A stretch of DNA of 22,636 bases, taken from NCBI GenBank assembly GCA_018648925.1, contig JABGQE010000005.1, positions 1,306 through 23,941 on the forward strand, read 5' to 3'. Origin of the DNA: a bacterium (GTDB lineage: Bacteria > Patescibacteriota > Minisyncoccia > Phycocordibacterales > UBA2163). The position numbers and the translations under genes are program-made. Below are positions 7,527 to 15,122 of the stretch, piece by piece (within the stretch, counting starts at the first letter, position 1; each line of letters starts with the position of its first letter). The notes beneath the pieces are model-generated. The model saw nothing but the letters and a program-made list of their open reading frames with translations. It searched no databases and was not told where the DNA came from.

Positions 7527-8083
7527 TAAAATTTAACCTCTACTGGTTCGCGGGCATCTGCAGATTCTTCAAGCTCAAAGAAGTCCTGCTTTTTAAACTT
7601 AAATATACTTCCGATGATATTCCCCGGGAATACCTCAAGTCCTGTATTTAAGTCTCGTACATTACCGTTATAGAACCTTCTTGCTGCTTGGATTTTGTTC
7701 TCAGTATCGGCAAGCTCACGTTGAAGCTCTAAGAAGTTTTCATTTGCTTTCAAATCTGGGTAATTCTCCGCAAGTGCAAAGATAGACTTAAGCGCGCCTG
7801 TAAGCATGTTCTCTGAATTCCCTCTCTCTTGCGGTGTTCCGCCTTGCATTGCTTGTGCACGCATTTCTGTGACCTTCGTAAGTGTACCTTCCTCATGCTT
7901 CGCATATCCCTTTACAGTATTTATAAGATTAGGAATCAAATCATATCTTCGTTTCAACTGCACATCAATATCTGCCCATGCTTCTTTCGTACGGTTAACT
8001 AAGCGTACAAACTTGTTATAAGCAACTATTACCCAGATTACTACGACCACTACTACACCAATAAGAATATTTATAAAATTCAT
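7526..8083 (-). CDS. lemA: LemA family membrane protein
   Basis: A 185-residue protein with one N-terminal membrane helix (about residues 5-22) followed by the conserved LemA helical domain. Hallmarks are the VNRTKEAWADIDVQLKRRYDLIPNLI segment and a late FPGNIIGSIF motif. The start chosen is the ATG at 8083. A longer frame opening at 8125 would begin inside the promoter, between its -35 and -10 boxes, so it cannot be on the transcript. The leader is about 20 nt and AT-rich with no Shine-Dalgarno. The stop overlaps the htpX start. The family's molecular function is unknown; association with membrane proteases is known from its recurrent neighbours. Confidence 0.92.
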   Translation of the reverse strand: MNFINILIGVVVVVVIWVIVAYNKFVRLVNRTKEAWADIDVQLKRRYDLIPNLINTVKGYAKHEEGTLTKVTEMRAQAMQGGTPQERGNSENMLTGALKSIFALAENYPDLKANENFLELQRELADTENKIQAARRFYNGNVRDLNTGLEVFPGNIIGSIFKFKKQDFFELEESADAREPVEVKF

Positions 8084-8110
8084 AGATTTAAAATTAGTTA
8101 TTATACCGTT

Positions 8111-8138
8111 ATTATAATACGGCATAGCATTGAGTCAA
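8111..8138 (-). promoter_or_regulatory. Near-consensus promoter of the lemA-htpX unit
   Basis: On the minus strand TTGACT (8138-8133), a 16-nt spacer and a perfect TATAAT (8116-8111). Predicted transcription starts near 8104, about 20 nt before the lemA ATG. This position also settles the lemA start codon. Confidence 0.8.
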
Positions 8139-8151
8139 TCTTGAATTTTAT

Positions 8152-9339
8152 CTATTTAATATTCTTATCGGCTTTTACGTTTTTGATAGAGTAGTCTTTA
8201 TTTAAATATATTGTATTCATTATTTTATTCACGGCGTACCCTATAGCAGCAAGGATTACAAAATAATACACTCCTGCAGTTGTAAAATCTGGTAGTTTAT
8301 CCTGACCAAAGAGGCCTAACAATGTCCCTCCAACACCCATTGAGGTTACTACGGTCAAGTTCTTAATAGAGTTGTTTGTCGCTTTTGACTGTAAGTCTGT
8401 AAACACACCGAGCGCTGAGCCTACATAAGTCCTTGTCATTTTCCAGATTTCTTTTACATATGAAAGTGTATTGCTAAGTGTTTCGTATTTGAATTCAAGT
8501 ACATCTGCGAACTTCTCCATCTCTGGGTCACTCTTTACTATAGCTCCACGTGTTTTTATATATGCGCCCATTTGGTTTATCCTAGTGTCTATCATATTTA
8601 TAGACTTTTCATAACTTTCTATTTTATTCTTAAACTCAGAAACATCCTTCCCTCTTATTGAACCTCGCTCTTTTACCTCTGCTATATTTTCCCAGATTAT
8701 TCTGTGTAAGTTCAAGTATCTATGCATTTGCCCCTTAAATTCCCTAATAAATATTGTCTCTCCTATAAATTTCTCAACATTCTTAAGTGACTCACCTTTT
8801 AGGTTTACAATGTATAGCAAGTTGCCACGATACACTTCAAATGTTTCTTTCTTGATTTCAAAATGCTTCTTCTGTCCGAAGTCTGCTATGAACTTCAAAA
8901 TGTTCTGCTCTGTTTCGTTCTCAAACACCACAAAGTACGGATATACAGTTTTTATATTCGCGAGTTCTTTAGGAATAGGCGCACCAAGACTAAAGATATA
9001 TTTGAGTCCTGCTGAAAGCTCCTTCTCATAATAAGAAGTTATGAGTTCTATGTCGTCTTTTATGTCTCCCTCTGGGTCACGGCTTAGAGTTATGAGCCCG
9101 TCTTCGTATATCTTAAGCGAAATGCCGTTTTTAGTAACAGCACTTATGTATTCAAAATCACCGTGGATATCTTCAACTGTTTCAAGGTTTAAATTGTCTC
9201 TGAGTTTCTTTAGCTTCTTCTTATCAAGTTCTAGAGGAGAATCACCGGTCATAAAAAAGTCATACACCTCAGACAAGTGTAGAGTTGTCCTCTGAAACCA
9301 ACTTCCTATATATATTCTTTTAGCGTCCATTTTTTCCAT
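8152..9339 (-). CDS. CorA-like two-pass membrane protein without the GMN motif
   Basis: A 395-residue protein with a mixed alpha/beta N-terminal domain (about 1-200), a long helical, probably coiled-coil stalk (about 205-325) and two closely spaced C-terminal membrane helices (about 327-346 and 355-374). The last part (NNSIKNLTVVTSMGVGGTLL) resembles the first membrane helix of CorA/ZntB metal channels in layout and residues. The Gly-Met-Asn filter that should end this helix is replaced by LFGQD. Divalent-ion transport therefore cannot be assumed. It starts 7 nt after the Cys-repeat protein gene and is probably co-transcribed with it. The CorA relationship is a structural inference; an unrelated two-pass protein remains possible. 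Confidence 0.6.
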   Translation of the reverse strand: MEKMDAKRIYIGSWFQRTTLHLSEVYDFFMTGDSPLELDKKKLKKLRDNLNLETVEDIHGDFEYISAVTKNGISLKIYEDGLITLSRDPEGDIKDDIELITSYYEKELSAGLKYIFSLGAPIPKELANIKTVYPYFVVFENETEQNILKFIADFGQKKHFEIKKETFEVYRGNLLYIVNLKGESLKNVEKFIGETIFIREFKGQMHRYLNLHRIIWENIAEVKERGSIRGKDVSEFKNKIESYEKSINMIDTRINQMGAYIKTRGAIVKSDPEMEKFADVLEFKYETLSNTLSYVKEIWKMTRTYVGSALGVFTDLQSKATNNSIKNLTVVTSMGVGGTLLGLFGQDKLPDFTTAGVYYFVILAAIGYAVNKIMNTIYLNKDYSIKNVKADKNIK

Positions 9340-9346
9340 ATATTAT

Positions 9347-10930
9347 TTAGAAGTTTTGACCATCTTGTTTAAATTGCTCAAGCTTTTCCAAATCTTCTGG
9401 GCTTGGAACAATGTGCGGAGGGGGCGGAGAATTAAAACTTTCAAACTGGTGAAGTTTTTCAGCTTCTCTTATTCTATTTTCTTCTATTTCTTCAGTCTTT
9501 CTAATCGCGTCTGTTCGTATGTCATGCTCAATCCTATTTTTCTCTTCTTCAAACTTTCTCATAAACTCCTCCTTTCTTCTAATGTCTTCATCGAAGTTGC
9601 CGGAATGAGCCTCAATCTCTCTTTTTCTGAAATCACCGTCATCGTGACCATCTTCAAACCTTCCTTGGAAATCTTGGTCAAATCTATCTCTTTCTTCGTC
9701 AAATTTTCTTTTAAATTCCTCGGGATCACCACCGTCTTTTATAAAGCTTTCAAATTTTGCTTCTATTCGTCTTTTGTCTAAGTCGTCGCCATGATCTCTT
9801 TCAAAATCCTCGCCTCTGTGTTCACCATCGAAATCATCCATATGTTCTCCTTCAGGTCGGAAATTTGGTTGTTCCATATGTTGCTCAAAACAACCTTTTA
9901 TAGCTTCCCCACTGTTACGTGAAGGAGAAAATGTGCCGTTTTCTATTTCATCTATTACGTGTGACCCAACTTTATCCTTCAAACATGTAATCACTTTAGG
10001 GTTGGCATGTTCAAGACCTTCTCGTATTCTACTTGACCCTTCTTTCATATGAGAAAGGTCTTCATTTGAGATAAGTCCGTGTTCTTTTGCAAATGCAAAA
10101 CACGCGTCTTCATTGTCTGGGTTTTCACAGTATGCTTCACATTCATCTTTTACACACCCGCCTGGGCCTTTTCCTCCAGTCTTTCTTACCATTTCAGCTT
10201 CTGCCTTAGACATAAACCCTGCCTTTTCTGCAAAAACTACACATTCATTGAGATGACTATCGTCTTCACAATACGCTTCGCAAGATTGTTTACTAGTACA
10301 TCCACCGGGCATTTGTCCACTCTTCATCAAAGGTAATATCTTTTTCATTTCTTCAATCTCTCTTTCATCCATAAATCCTGCCTTTTCTGCAAAAGCCACA
10401 CACTCTTCTATATGAGCTCCTTCTTCACAATATGTCTCGCAGGACTGCTTGCTCGTACAGCCACCAGGAAGTTGAGCTCCGTCGTGAAGTGCCTTTGCGA
10501 TTTTTCGAGCCTCTTTAAGCTCTTCTTTTGGTATTATGTCGTGATCTTCTGCAAAAGCGAAGCATTCGTCAATATTTGCAGTGTCTTCACAATAGTTTTC
10601 ACACTCATCGTGTGTAGTACAGCTTCCGGGCCCACTTCTTATACCTTTGTCTGCAAACTCTCGCGCATCCCTGACTTCACGCTCATTCATAAGGTTATGT
10701 TTTTCTGCAAAAGCAATACACTCATCAGCATGGTCAATATCATCACAATATGACTTACATTCTGATTTATCTCCACAACTGCCTAATTCTGCTATTGGAA
10801 ACACGATGTCATCAATAGAGCTGGCTTCTGCAGAAAGTGCGCCTGTCATAATAAGCGTAAAACCTATTAAAATCCCCATAAATAAAATGGAAACAGATGT
10901 GAGCATGCTTGACTCTGTGCTTTTTATCAT
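9347..10930 (-). CDS. Secreted protein with five four-cysteine repeats and a charged C-terminal region
   Basis: A 527-residue protein of unknown function. A signal peptide or membrane anchor covers about residues 8-34. Five repeats of about 50 residues follow, each with C-x5-C-x3-C-x8-C then (I/F/V)xFAe: C52/58/62/71, C104/110/114/123, C158/164/168/177, C211/217/221/230 and C259/264/268/277 (the last has x4). Between cysteine clusters lies an acidic helix with a GLM/GFM-type turn. A sixth conserved block has C316 and C347. The rest, from about 350, is rich in Asp, Glu, Arg and His and predicted helical or coiled, ending with a PPPP segment. The paired cysteines suggest disulfides outside the membrane. 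Similar modules occur in Candidate Phyla Radiation proteins without a known function. It sits between a small membrane protein and the CorA-like protein, a likely envelope operon. Confidence 0.8.
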   Translation of the reverse strand: MIKSTESSMLTSVSILFMGILIGFTLIMTGALSAEASSIDDIVFPIAELGSCGDKSECKSYCDDIDHADECIAFAEKHNLMNEREVRDAREFADKGIRSGPGSCTTHDECENYCEDTANIDECFAFAEDHDIIPKEELKEARKIAKALHDGAQLPGGCTSKQSCETYCEEGAHIEECVAFAEKAGFMDEREIEEMKKILPLMKSGQMPGGCTSKQSCEAYCEDDSHLNECVVFAEKAGFMSKAEAEMVRKTGGKGPGGCVKDECEAYCENPDNEDACFAFAKEHGLISNEDLSHMKEGSSRIREGLEHANPKVITCLKDKVGSHVIDEIENGTFSPSRNSGEAIKGCFEQHMEQPNFRPEGEHMDDFDGEHRGEDFERDHGDDLDKRRIEAKFESFIKDGGDPEEFKRKFDEERDRFDQDFQGRFEDGHDDGDFRKREIEAHSGNFDEDIRRKEEFMRKFEEEKNRIEHDIRTDAIRKTEEIEENRIREAEKLHQFESFNSPPPPHIVPSPEDLEKLEQFKQDGQNF

Positions 10931-10955
10931 AAAACTATTTATTTAATTATTAAAT

Positions 10956-11255
10956 TTATTCAAACGGATTCTTAAATCCATCGTCTTTAAATGGATTTGT
11001 TTCTGTTTCAAAAACATTGGTCTGCGGTACATCACTTACCGGATTATCAGTATTAACACTATTTGAAATCTGATCAACAAGAGTTTGTTCTTCTTCCGGC
11101 ACTTCCACAAGGTCTTTATTTGAAATACCATTTAACCAAAGGTATCCACCTATTATAATAACGATTATTACAATAACAATTATAATAGTAGAACCCCCTG
11201 ACTCAGAATCATCATCATTTTCTGGGACTATTTTTTCTATATTTATTTCTTCCAT
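10956..11255 (-). CDS. Small single-pass membrane protein with an acidic tail
   Basis: A 99-residue protein not recognised as any named family. It has an acidic N-terminus, one very hydrophobic helix made mostly of Ile and Val (about residues 22-41) and an acidic, disordered-looking tail carrying two NPF sequences near the end. It precedes the Cys-repeat gene by 25 nt on the same strand and is probably the first gene of that operon. A -10-like TATTAT (11269-11264) lies 8 nt before the ATG and there is no Shine-Dalgarno, so a leaderless mRNA is likely. Confidence 0.7.
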   Translation of the reverse strand: MEEINIEKIVPENDDDSESGGSTIIIVIVIIVIIIGGYLWLNGISNKDLVEVPEEEQTLVDQISNSVNTDNPVSDVPQTNVFETETNPFKDDGFKNPFE

Positions 11256-11310
11256 ATGTTTTTATAATACAGTAGCTATCACTTATATAAAATAAACATT
11301 ATGTGCATAA

Positions 11311-11520
11311 CTAATTAAAATGTGGGTAAACATCTAAACAAAGACCTTCTGCTATCTCCACTGCAAGCGGGTCAGCTAAGTGTTGTGAATTCTCAATACA
11401 TGTCTTAAGTTCATTTCTAAAAGGAGAAGGTAGTATGATATTTATATATACAAACTGCCCGACAAGTGTAACAAGGATAAGGACAGCGGCAATCTTTGCA
11501 AGTTTTATTATACTTTCCAT
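11311..11520 (-). CDS. Small single-pass membrane protein with two cysteines
   Basis: A 69-residue protein, unrecognised. A hydrophobic segment covers about residues 8-30, followed by a short outer domain with two cysteines (C41 and C60) that could form a disulfide. A perfect TATAAT (11534-11529) lies 8 nt upstream of the ATG with no Shine-Dalgarno, again predicting a leaderless message. It starts 17 nt after the obg stop codon. Being small and of unknown family, its coding status rests on membrane-protein-like composition and the well-placed promoter. Confidence 0.6.
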   Translation of the reverse strand: MESIIKLAKIAAVLILVTLVGQFVYINIILPSPFRNELKTCIENSQHLADPLAVEIAEGLCLDVYPHFN

Positions 11521-11537
11521 ATTTTTATATTATATCA

Positions 11538-12512
11538 CTATTTTTCGCTACTTAACTCCTTTGTAAGCAAATCTCCAAATGTTTTTATTGAAGCGTCGTC
11601 GTAGAGGGTTAGTGTCGTAACGTTTTTATTTAACTTCTCTATTTTTTTACTTATCTTTTCTATCTGCTTTTTGTCTTCTATTAGGTCAGTCTTTGTAAGT
11701 ACTACTATCTCTTTCTTTTCAGTCAATTCTTTATCAAACTCTTCAAGTTCTTTGCGTATAGTCTTATATGTATCTACTACATCTTCATTCTCCAGCGACA
11801 CTAAGTGTATTAAGATTTTCGTACGCTTCACATGACGCAAGAACTTATGCCCAAGCCCTTTACCTTCTGCTGCACCCTCTATAAGCCCTGGGATGTCAGA
11901 TATTATAAAGCCAAAATACTCACCCAAGTTTGGCTCAAGTGTAGTAAACGGATAGTCGCCTATTTTAGCACCTGCGCTTGTAAGAGCATTCAGTAAGCTA
12001 CTCTTACCAGCGTTTGGTAAACCTATAAGCCCAGCGTCAGCTATAATCTCCACCTCTATATAAAAGTCTGCTTCACCACCAGGCTTGCCAGGGGTGGTTT
12101 CTTTCGGATTCTGATTAGTAGGACCTTTAAAATGCTCGTTGCCGTATCCACCGTTGCCACCCTTAAGTAAAAGGATTCTCTCCCCTTCTTCTTGTAGGAA
12201 AACCTTTTCATTAGTTTCTTTATTTGTAAGCACAGAGCCGACAGGTAAAAGTATGTCTAAGTCTTCCCCACCTGCACCATGCAGACTTCTATTGCCACCT
12301 GCACCTCCAGCTTCTGCATCAAATTGTTTTTTATTACGATACTTTGCAAGCAAGTTTAAATTACGTGTAGCAACTGCGTACACACTTCCACCGCGACCAC
12401 CGTCCCCACCGGAGGGACCGCCAAATTCTTTACCTTTGACATGAAGCCAGCGTTCCACTCCGTTACCTCCGTCGCCAGCTTTTACATGTATTGTTAATTC
12501 ATCTACAAACAT
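11538..12512 (-). CDS. obg: Obg family GTPase
   Basis: A 324-residue GTPase associated with large ribosomal subunit assembly and stress control in other bacteria. The glycine-rich Obg fold occupies about residues 1-155 (AGDGGNG, GGPSGGDGGRGG). The G domain follows, with G1 GLPNAGKS (about 164-171), G3 DIPG (206-209) and a G4 motif TKTD (273-276) instead of the usual NKxD. There is no C-terminal OCT domain, so this is the short form. The start chosen is the ATG at 12512, one base after the preceding gene's stop. A TTG at 12521 would add three residues and overlap that gene. It is tightly linked to the DHH gene upstream and is probably co-transcribed with it. Confidence 0.95.
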   Translation of the reverse strand: MFVDELTIHVKAGDGGNGVERWLHVKGKEFGGPSGGDGGRGGSVYAVATRNLNLLAKYRNKKQFDAEAGGAGGNRSLHGAGGEDLDILLPVGSVLTNKETNEKVFLQEEGERILLLKGGNGGYGNEHFKGPTNQNPKETTPGKPGGEADFYIEVEIIADAGLIGLPNAGKSSLLNALTSAGAKIGDYPFTTLEPNLGEYFGFIISDIPGLIEGAAEGKGLGHKFLRHVKRTKILIHLVSLENEDVVDTYKTIRKELEEFDKELTEKKEIVVLTKTDLIEDKKQIEKISKKIEKLNKNVTTLTLYDDASIKTFGDLLTKELSSEK

Positions 12513-12513
12513 A

Positions 12514-13380
12514 TTATTCAACTATCATTTTTATAAAATCACTTAGTGGTATTTCCGCACCTGCAGAATTCTCATGTCCACCACCACCTAGCATCTTTGC
12601 AAACCCGAGAGCGTTTGGACTTTGTCCGTCAATACTTCTAATACTAAACTTTACGCTATGGCTCTTTATTGAAAACATTATCGCCGGTTTGTTGTGTAGA
12701 ACTGAAAGCTTGTTACCTACTACAGAGACATATTCACCAGATATTAGATTATATGCAGGTACTACGAGTTCTCCTACCTTAAGATTTATACTTTCCGCGC
12801 CTTCTACAATCCTATTTATTTGAATATCTGAATAGTCAGTTATCATTTTGCCTTTTTTCTTTATTTCTTCAATATCTCCGTTTTCTATAAATTCCAACAT
12901 TTTCTCAGGAGTATCTGCATTTGTGGAAAGAAAGCTTGTAACATACTTTGTGTCTTCATATTTTCCAGTCCAGAGGTCTGAATCTTCTACGTATTTTATA
13001 ATCTCCGGTTCTTTTTCATCTGGGAAAAAGTAAGACCAAGCAAGCGAAGCGCCAGATTTATCATTGTCAAAAACATAAGTTAGTTTTTCGTCCCCATCTG
13101 CCAGTTTTTCCATTTCCTCCTTTACACTAATATGATGATCCAAAACAGTTATTTCGTGCCCTTTGTCTAAAAACTCCTCCACACCTACGGCAAAGTCAAC
13201 GAAATATATTTTATTACCTTCCCCCGCTATCTTGTGTATATGAGCCACGTCTTCCTGTGTGTGAGAATGCACAAGTGCAAAAAGCTTAATATCCGGAAAC
13301 TTCCGCAGCAAAACAGCTGCCGATGCGTTACCGTCCGTACAGTGCTTATGATATATACCTATTTTAGTTGTGTCATTCAT
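12514..13380 (-). CDS. DHH family phosphoesterase
   Basis: A 288-residue predicted metal-dependent phosphoesterase. The N-terminal DHH domain has HKHCTDG near residue 11 (the H-x-x-C-x-DG version of motif I), VDF at about 61-63 (motif II) and LDHH at about 80-83 (motif III). The C-terminal DHHA1 domain ends with GGGGHENSAGAEI. Relatives degrade short RNA (NrnA-like) or cyclic dinucleotides; this subgroup with HxxC is not well characterised, so the substrate is open. The start chosen is the ATG at 13380 rather than a GTG at 13386. A -10-like TATTCT (13392-13387) sits 6 nt upstream. It overlaps the obg leader, and both probably share a transcript. Confidence 0.88.
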   Translation of the reverse strand: MNDTTKIGIYHKHCTDGNASAAVLLRKFPDIKLFALVHSHTQEDVAHIHKIAGEGNKIYFVDFAVGVEEFLDKGHEITVLDHHISVKEEMEKLADGDEKLTYVFDNDKSGASLAWSYFFPDEKEPEIIKYVEDSDLWTGKYEDTKYVTSFLSTNADTPEKMLEFIENGDIEEIKKKGKMITDYSDIQINRIVEGAESINLKVGELVVPAYNLISGEYVSVVGNKLSVLHNKPAIMFSIKSHSVKFSIRSIDGQSPNALGFAKMLGGGGHENSAGAEIPLSDFIKMIVE

Positions 13381-13498
13381 TACCACAGAATACAGTATTT
13401 ATAGGAAATATGCACTATAATATTGCCTGAAATCGGTATCTCTGATATTGTGCAAGAGGTAAGTTATTTTTTTAATTCAACGAAAGGATGGCAAGAAG

Positions 13499-13843
13499 AT
13501 GAAAGAAAATACCATAGAAGAGACAGGGGTTAAGATTTCTTGGGAGATGTTCATTTTAATTGAAAGATTTATAGTAAAAAATCAAGCAAAAAGTAAACAT
13601 TCTGAAACTCTACAAATAGGTGACTATTATTTAGTTATAGTTAGCGGCGCGATACACGAATATTTTATTGTTAAAATATTTAGTCTTGATAAGGAGATAA
13701 TTACTGGTAAATTCTTAAACCTAAATACTGGTGACTCAGGCTCTAACTCTTTTCAAGTAAATCATGTGCATGGGAGAGTCTCTGAGGAAGAGCACAAAGA
13801 AGCAGAAGGATATTTTTCTCGTAAACAAGAAAGTCTTGAATGA
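13499..13843 (+). CDS. Unknown 114-residue protein, isolated on the plus strand
   Basis: No family recognised. The protein is soluble, charged and predicted mixed alpha/beta, with no signal peptide. Unlike most genes here it lies alone on the plus strand, has a leader of perhaps 50-80 nt and has a Shine-Dalgarno-like AAAGGA 11 nt before the ATG. A perfect 10-bp terminator follows 33 nt after the stop. The plus-strand TATAAT at about 13417-13422, upstream of the gene, could be its -10 box. The middle (IGDYYLVIVSG... EYFIVKIFSLDKEIITGKF) alternates hydrophobic residues as in a beta-sheet. This self-contained cassette-like unit may be accessory or acquired, but nothing identifies a mobile element. 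Confidence 0.7.
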   Translation: MKENTIEETGVKISWEMFILIERFIVKNQAKSKHSETLQIGDYYLVIVSGAIHEYFIVKIFSLDKEIITGKFLNLNTGDSGSNSFQVNHVHGRVSEEEHKEAEGYFSRKQESLE

Positions 13844-13876
13844 AACAAAGTTATAGCTCCTTTCTGAAATAAAAGC

Positions 13877-13901
13877 GGCGGCATAGATTTACTATGCCGC
13901 C
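13877..13901. terminator. Bidirectional terminator between convergent genes
   Basis: A perfect 10-bp stem GGCGGCATAG/CTATGCCGCC (13877-13886 with 13892-13901) has a 5-nt loop. It lies between the plus-strand unknown gene and the minus-strand S51 peptidase gene. The minus-strand side is followed by GCTTTTATTTC. The plus-strand side is followed by a looser T-rich run. Confidence 0.8.
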
Positions 13902-13908
13902 TACTTTA

Positions 13909-14562
13909 TTATATTTTTAAATATTCACCTTCTGTTATTACTTCCACTTTATCGCCGTCTATTTTAAGTGCTGAACTATCATCAAGTGCATATATAGGAT
14001 ACTTTACACTTTTCTTTAGACTTTCTATTTTTTCTTTTCTTGCATATGGAAAATGCTCAGAGTTTAGGTGAGGTATAAAAATATGATCCACAAAACCAAG
14101 AGGTTGCTCTATCTTGTCAGGGATTTGCTCACTTGGATACACAAGCTTCAAACCTTCAGGTGAAGCAAACCTCCCAGCTACCATACTTCCAGCACTTATA
14201 CCTACATATACTCTTGTCTTGAGTAATTCTGACAATGACTCTCCAACACCAGATTCGTTTAAGACTTTTGCCAAGTACTGCTGACTACCTCCACCAAAAC
14301 AAATGACATTACTCATTTCCAAGAGTGGTTGCCATTCTTCTTTTGGCACAGAAGCAATATCAACAATATCTATTGACCCATACCCCTGTTTCTTAAAATT
14401 TAAAAGGTCTTCTACAAGCCAGCCCTTATCCCCTTCCTCAATATTCGCAGCGGTAGGTATAAAGACAAGCTTTATTTTCTCTGTTGGTAGCCCTGCCAAG
14501 TCCAGTAGCGCTTGCGCTATAGACTGATTTGTAAACCCAGATGCTGTGAGTAGTAGTTTCAT
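13909..14562 (-). CDS. Peptidase S51 family protein (PepE-like)
   Basis: A 217-residue predicted serine peptidase. The nucleophile elbow GISAGS (residues 121-126) puts the catalytic serine at S123. IPHLNSEH supplies the likely histidine (H165), and FGGGSQQYL (89-97) forms the conserved glycine loop. This fold includes aspartyl dipeptidase PepE and cyanophycinase; the size and lack of extra domains favour a PepE-like dipeptidase in the cytosol. A perfect TATAAT (14574-14569) lies 6 nt before the ATG with no Shine-Dalgarno, predicting a leaderless mRNA. Activity on Asp-X dipeptides is inferred from the family only. Confidence 0.85.
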   Translation of the reverse strand: MKLLLTASGFTNQSIAQALLDLAGLPTEKIKLVFIPTAANIEEGDKGWLVEDLLNFKKQGYGSIDIVDIASVPKEEWQPLLEMSNVICFGGGSQQYLAKVLNESGVGESLSELLKTRVYVGISAGSMVAGRFASPEGLKLVYPSEQIPDKIEQPLGFVDHIFIPHLNSEHFPYARKEKIESLKKSVKYPIYALDDSSALKIDGDKVEVITEGEYLKI

Positions 14563-14581
14563 ATAAAAATTATATTAAATC

Positions 14582-15070
14582 CTATGTATCGTCCCTCCCT
14601 ACCTCAACCTCTTCAAGAATTTGATCTGTTACATAAAATGTCTTCGTCTGAGGTAATGTCGGTTCAGTAGTGAACGGCTCGCCCTCTCCCCTCACAAGCG
14701 TCTGTACAGTAACACGATAGTTCGCGTCAGGACTGTGGACTAGCTCACCAATACCCACTCTGGTTATCTTAATCCGATCCCCAAGAAACACTTCAGATTT
14801 TTTTGTAAATATATCATCTTGCACGTCAAAGATTGCGAGATTATAAAACGTACCCGTACCCTCTGTGTCTGAAACAAGTATCACAGCCATGTCGGTTCGC
14901 TCTTCTTCGCTCCAGAGTGCATACATATTGTCTAGTACAGTAGGTTCTGAGTTTTGCAAAAGTGTAAATAATACCAAGTCCGTACTTTCCTCTAGGGCTT
15001 TATCATTCGTAAAAGTAAAAGCCCCTACAATAGCCAAGATTATTACTATAATCCAAATTATCTTTTTCAT
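14582..15070 (-). CDS. Unknown exported or membrane-anchored protein, 162 residues
   Basis: Not recognised. The N-terminus (KK then about 17 hydrophobic residues, 4-20) is a signal peptide or anchor. The remainder looks like a single beta-rich outer domain (TFYNLAIFDVQDD, SEVFLGDRIKITRVGIGE, YRVTVQTLV) with an acidic end. It has no cysteines. Two possible promoters exist: TATAAA 7 nt before the ATG, or an extended -10 TGGTATAAT at 15108-15100 giving a leader of about 23 nt. It lies 19 nt upstream of the S51 peptidase gene. No function is proposed. Confidence 0.75.
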   Translation of the reverse strand: MKKIIWIIVIILAIVGAFTFTNDKALEESTDLVLFTLLQNSEPTVLDNMYALWSEEERTDMAVILVSDTEGTGTFYNLAIFDVQDDIFTKKSEVFLGDRIKITRVGIGELVHSPDANYRVTVQTLVRGEGEPFTTEPTLPQTKTFYVTDQILEEVEVGRDDT

Positions 15071-15099
15071 ATTTTTATTTATAGTGAGCTTATCGAACT

Positions 15100-15108
15100 A
15101 TTATACCA
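15100..15108 (-). promoter_or_regulatory. Extended -10 promoter
   Basis: On the minus strand TGGTATAAT is a perfect TGnTATAAT extended -10 element. It lies in the short gap between the arylsulfotransferase-family gene and the 162-residue protein gene. No good -35 box is visible. Transcription would begin about 23 nt before the ATG at 15070. Confidence 0.5.
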
Positions 15109-15122
15109 AAGTCCCAGTAAAA

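Noticed and set aside
8084..8125. Longer start for LemA at 8125.
   Set aside because: That ATG lies between the -35 and -10 boxes of a near-consensus promoter, so it would not be transcribed; the ATG at 8083 directly precedes the membrane helix.
9356..9781. Open frame on the plus strand opposite the Cys-repeat protein gene.
   Set aside because: It is the antisense shadow of the Glu/Lys/Arg-rich coding tail (giving Phe/Leu/Ser-rich translation) and has no start signals.
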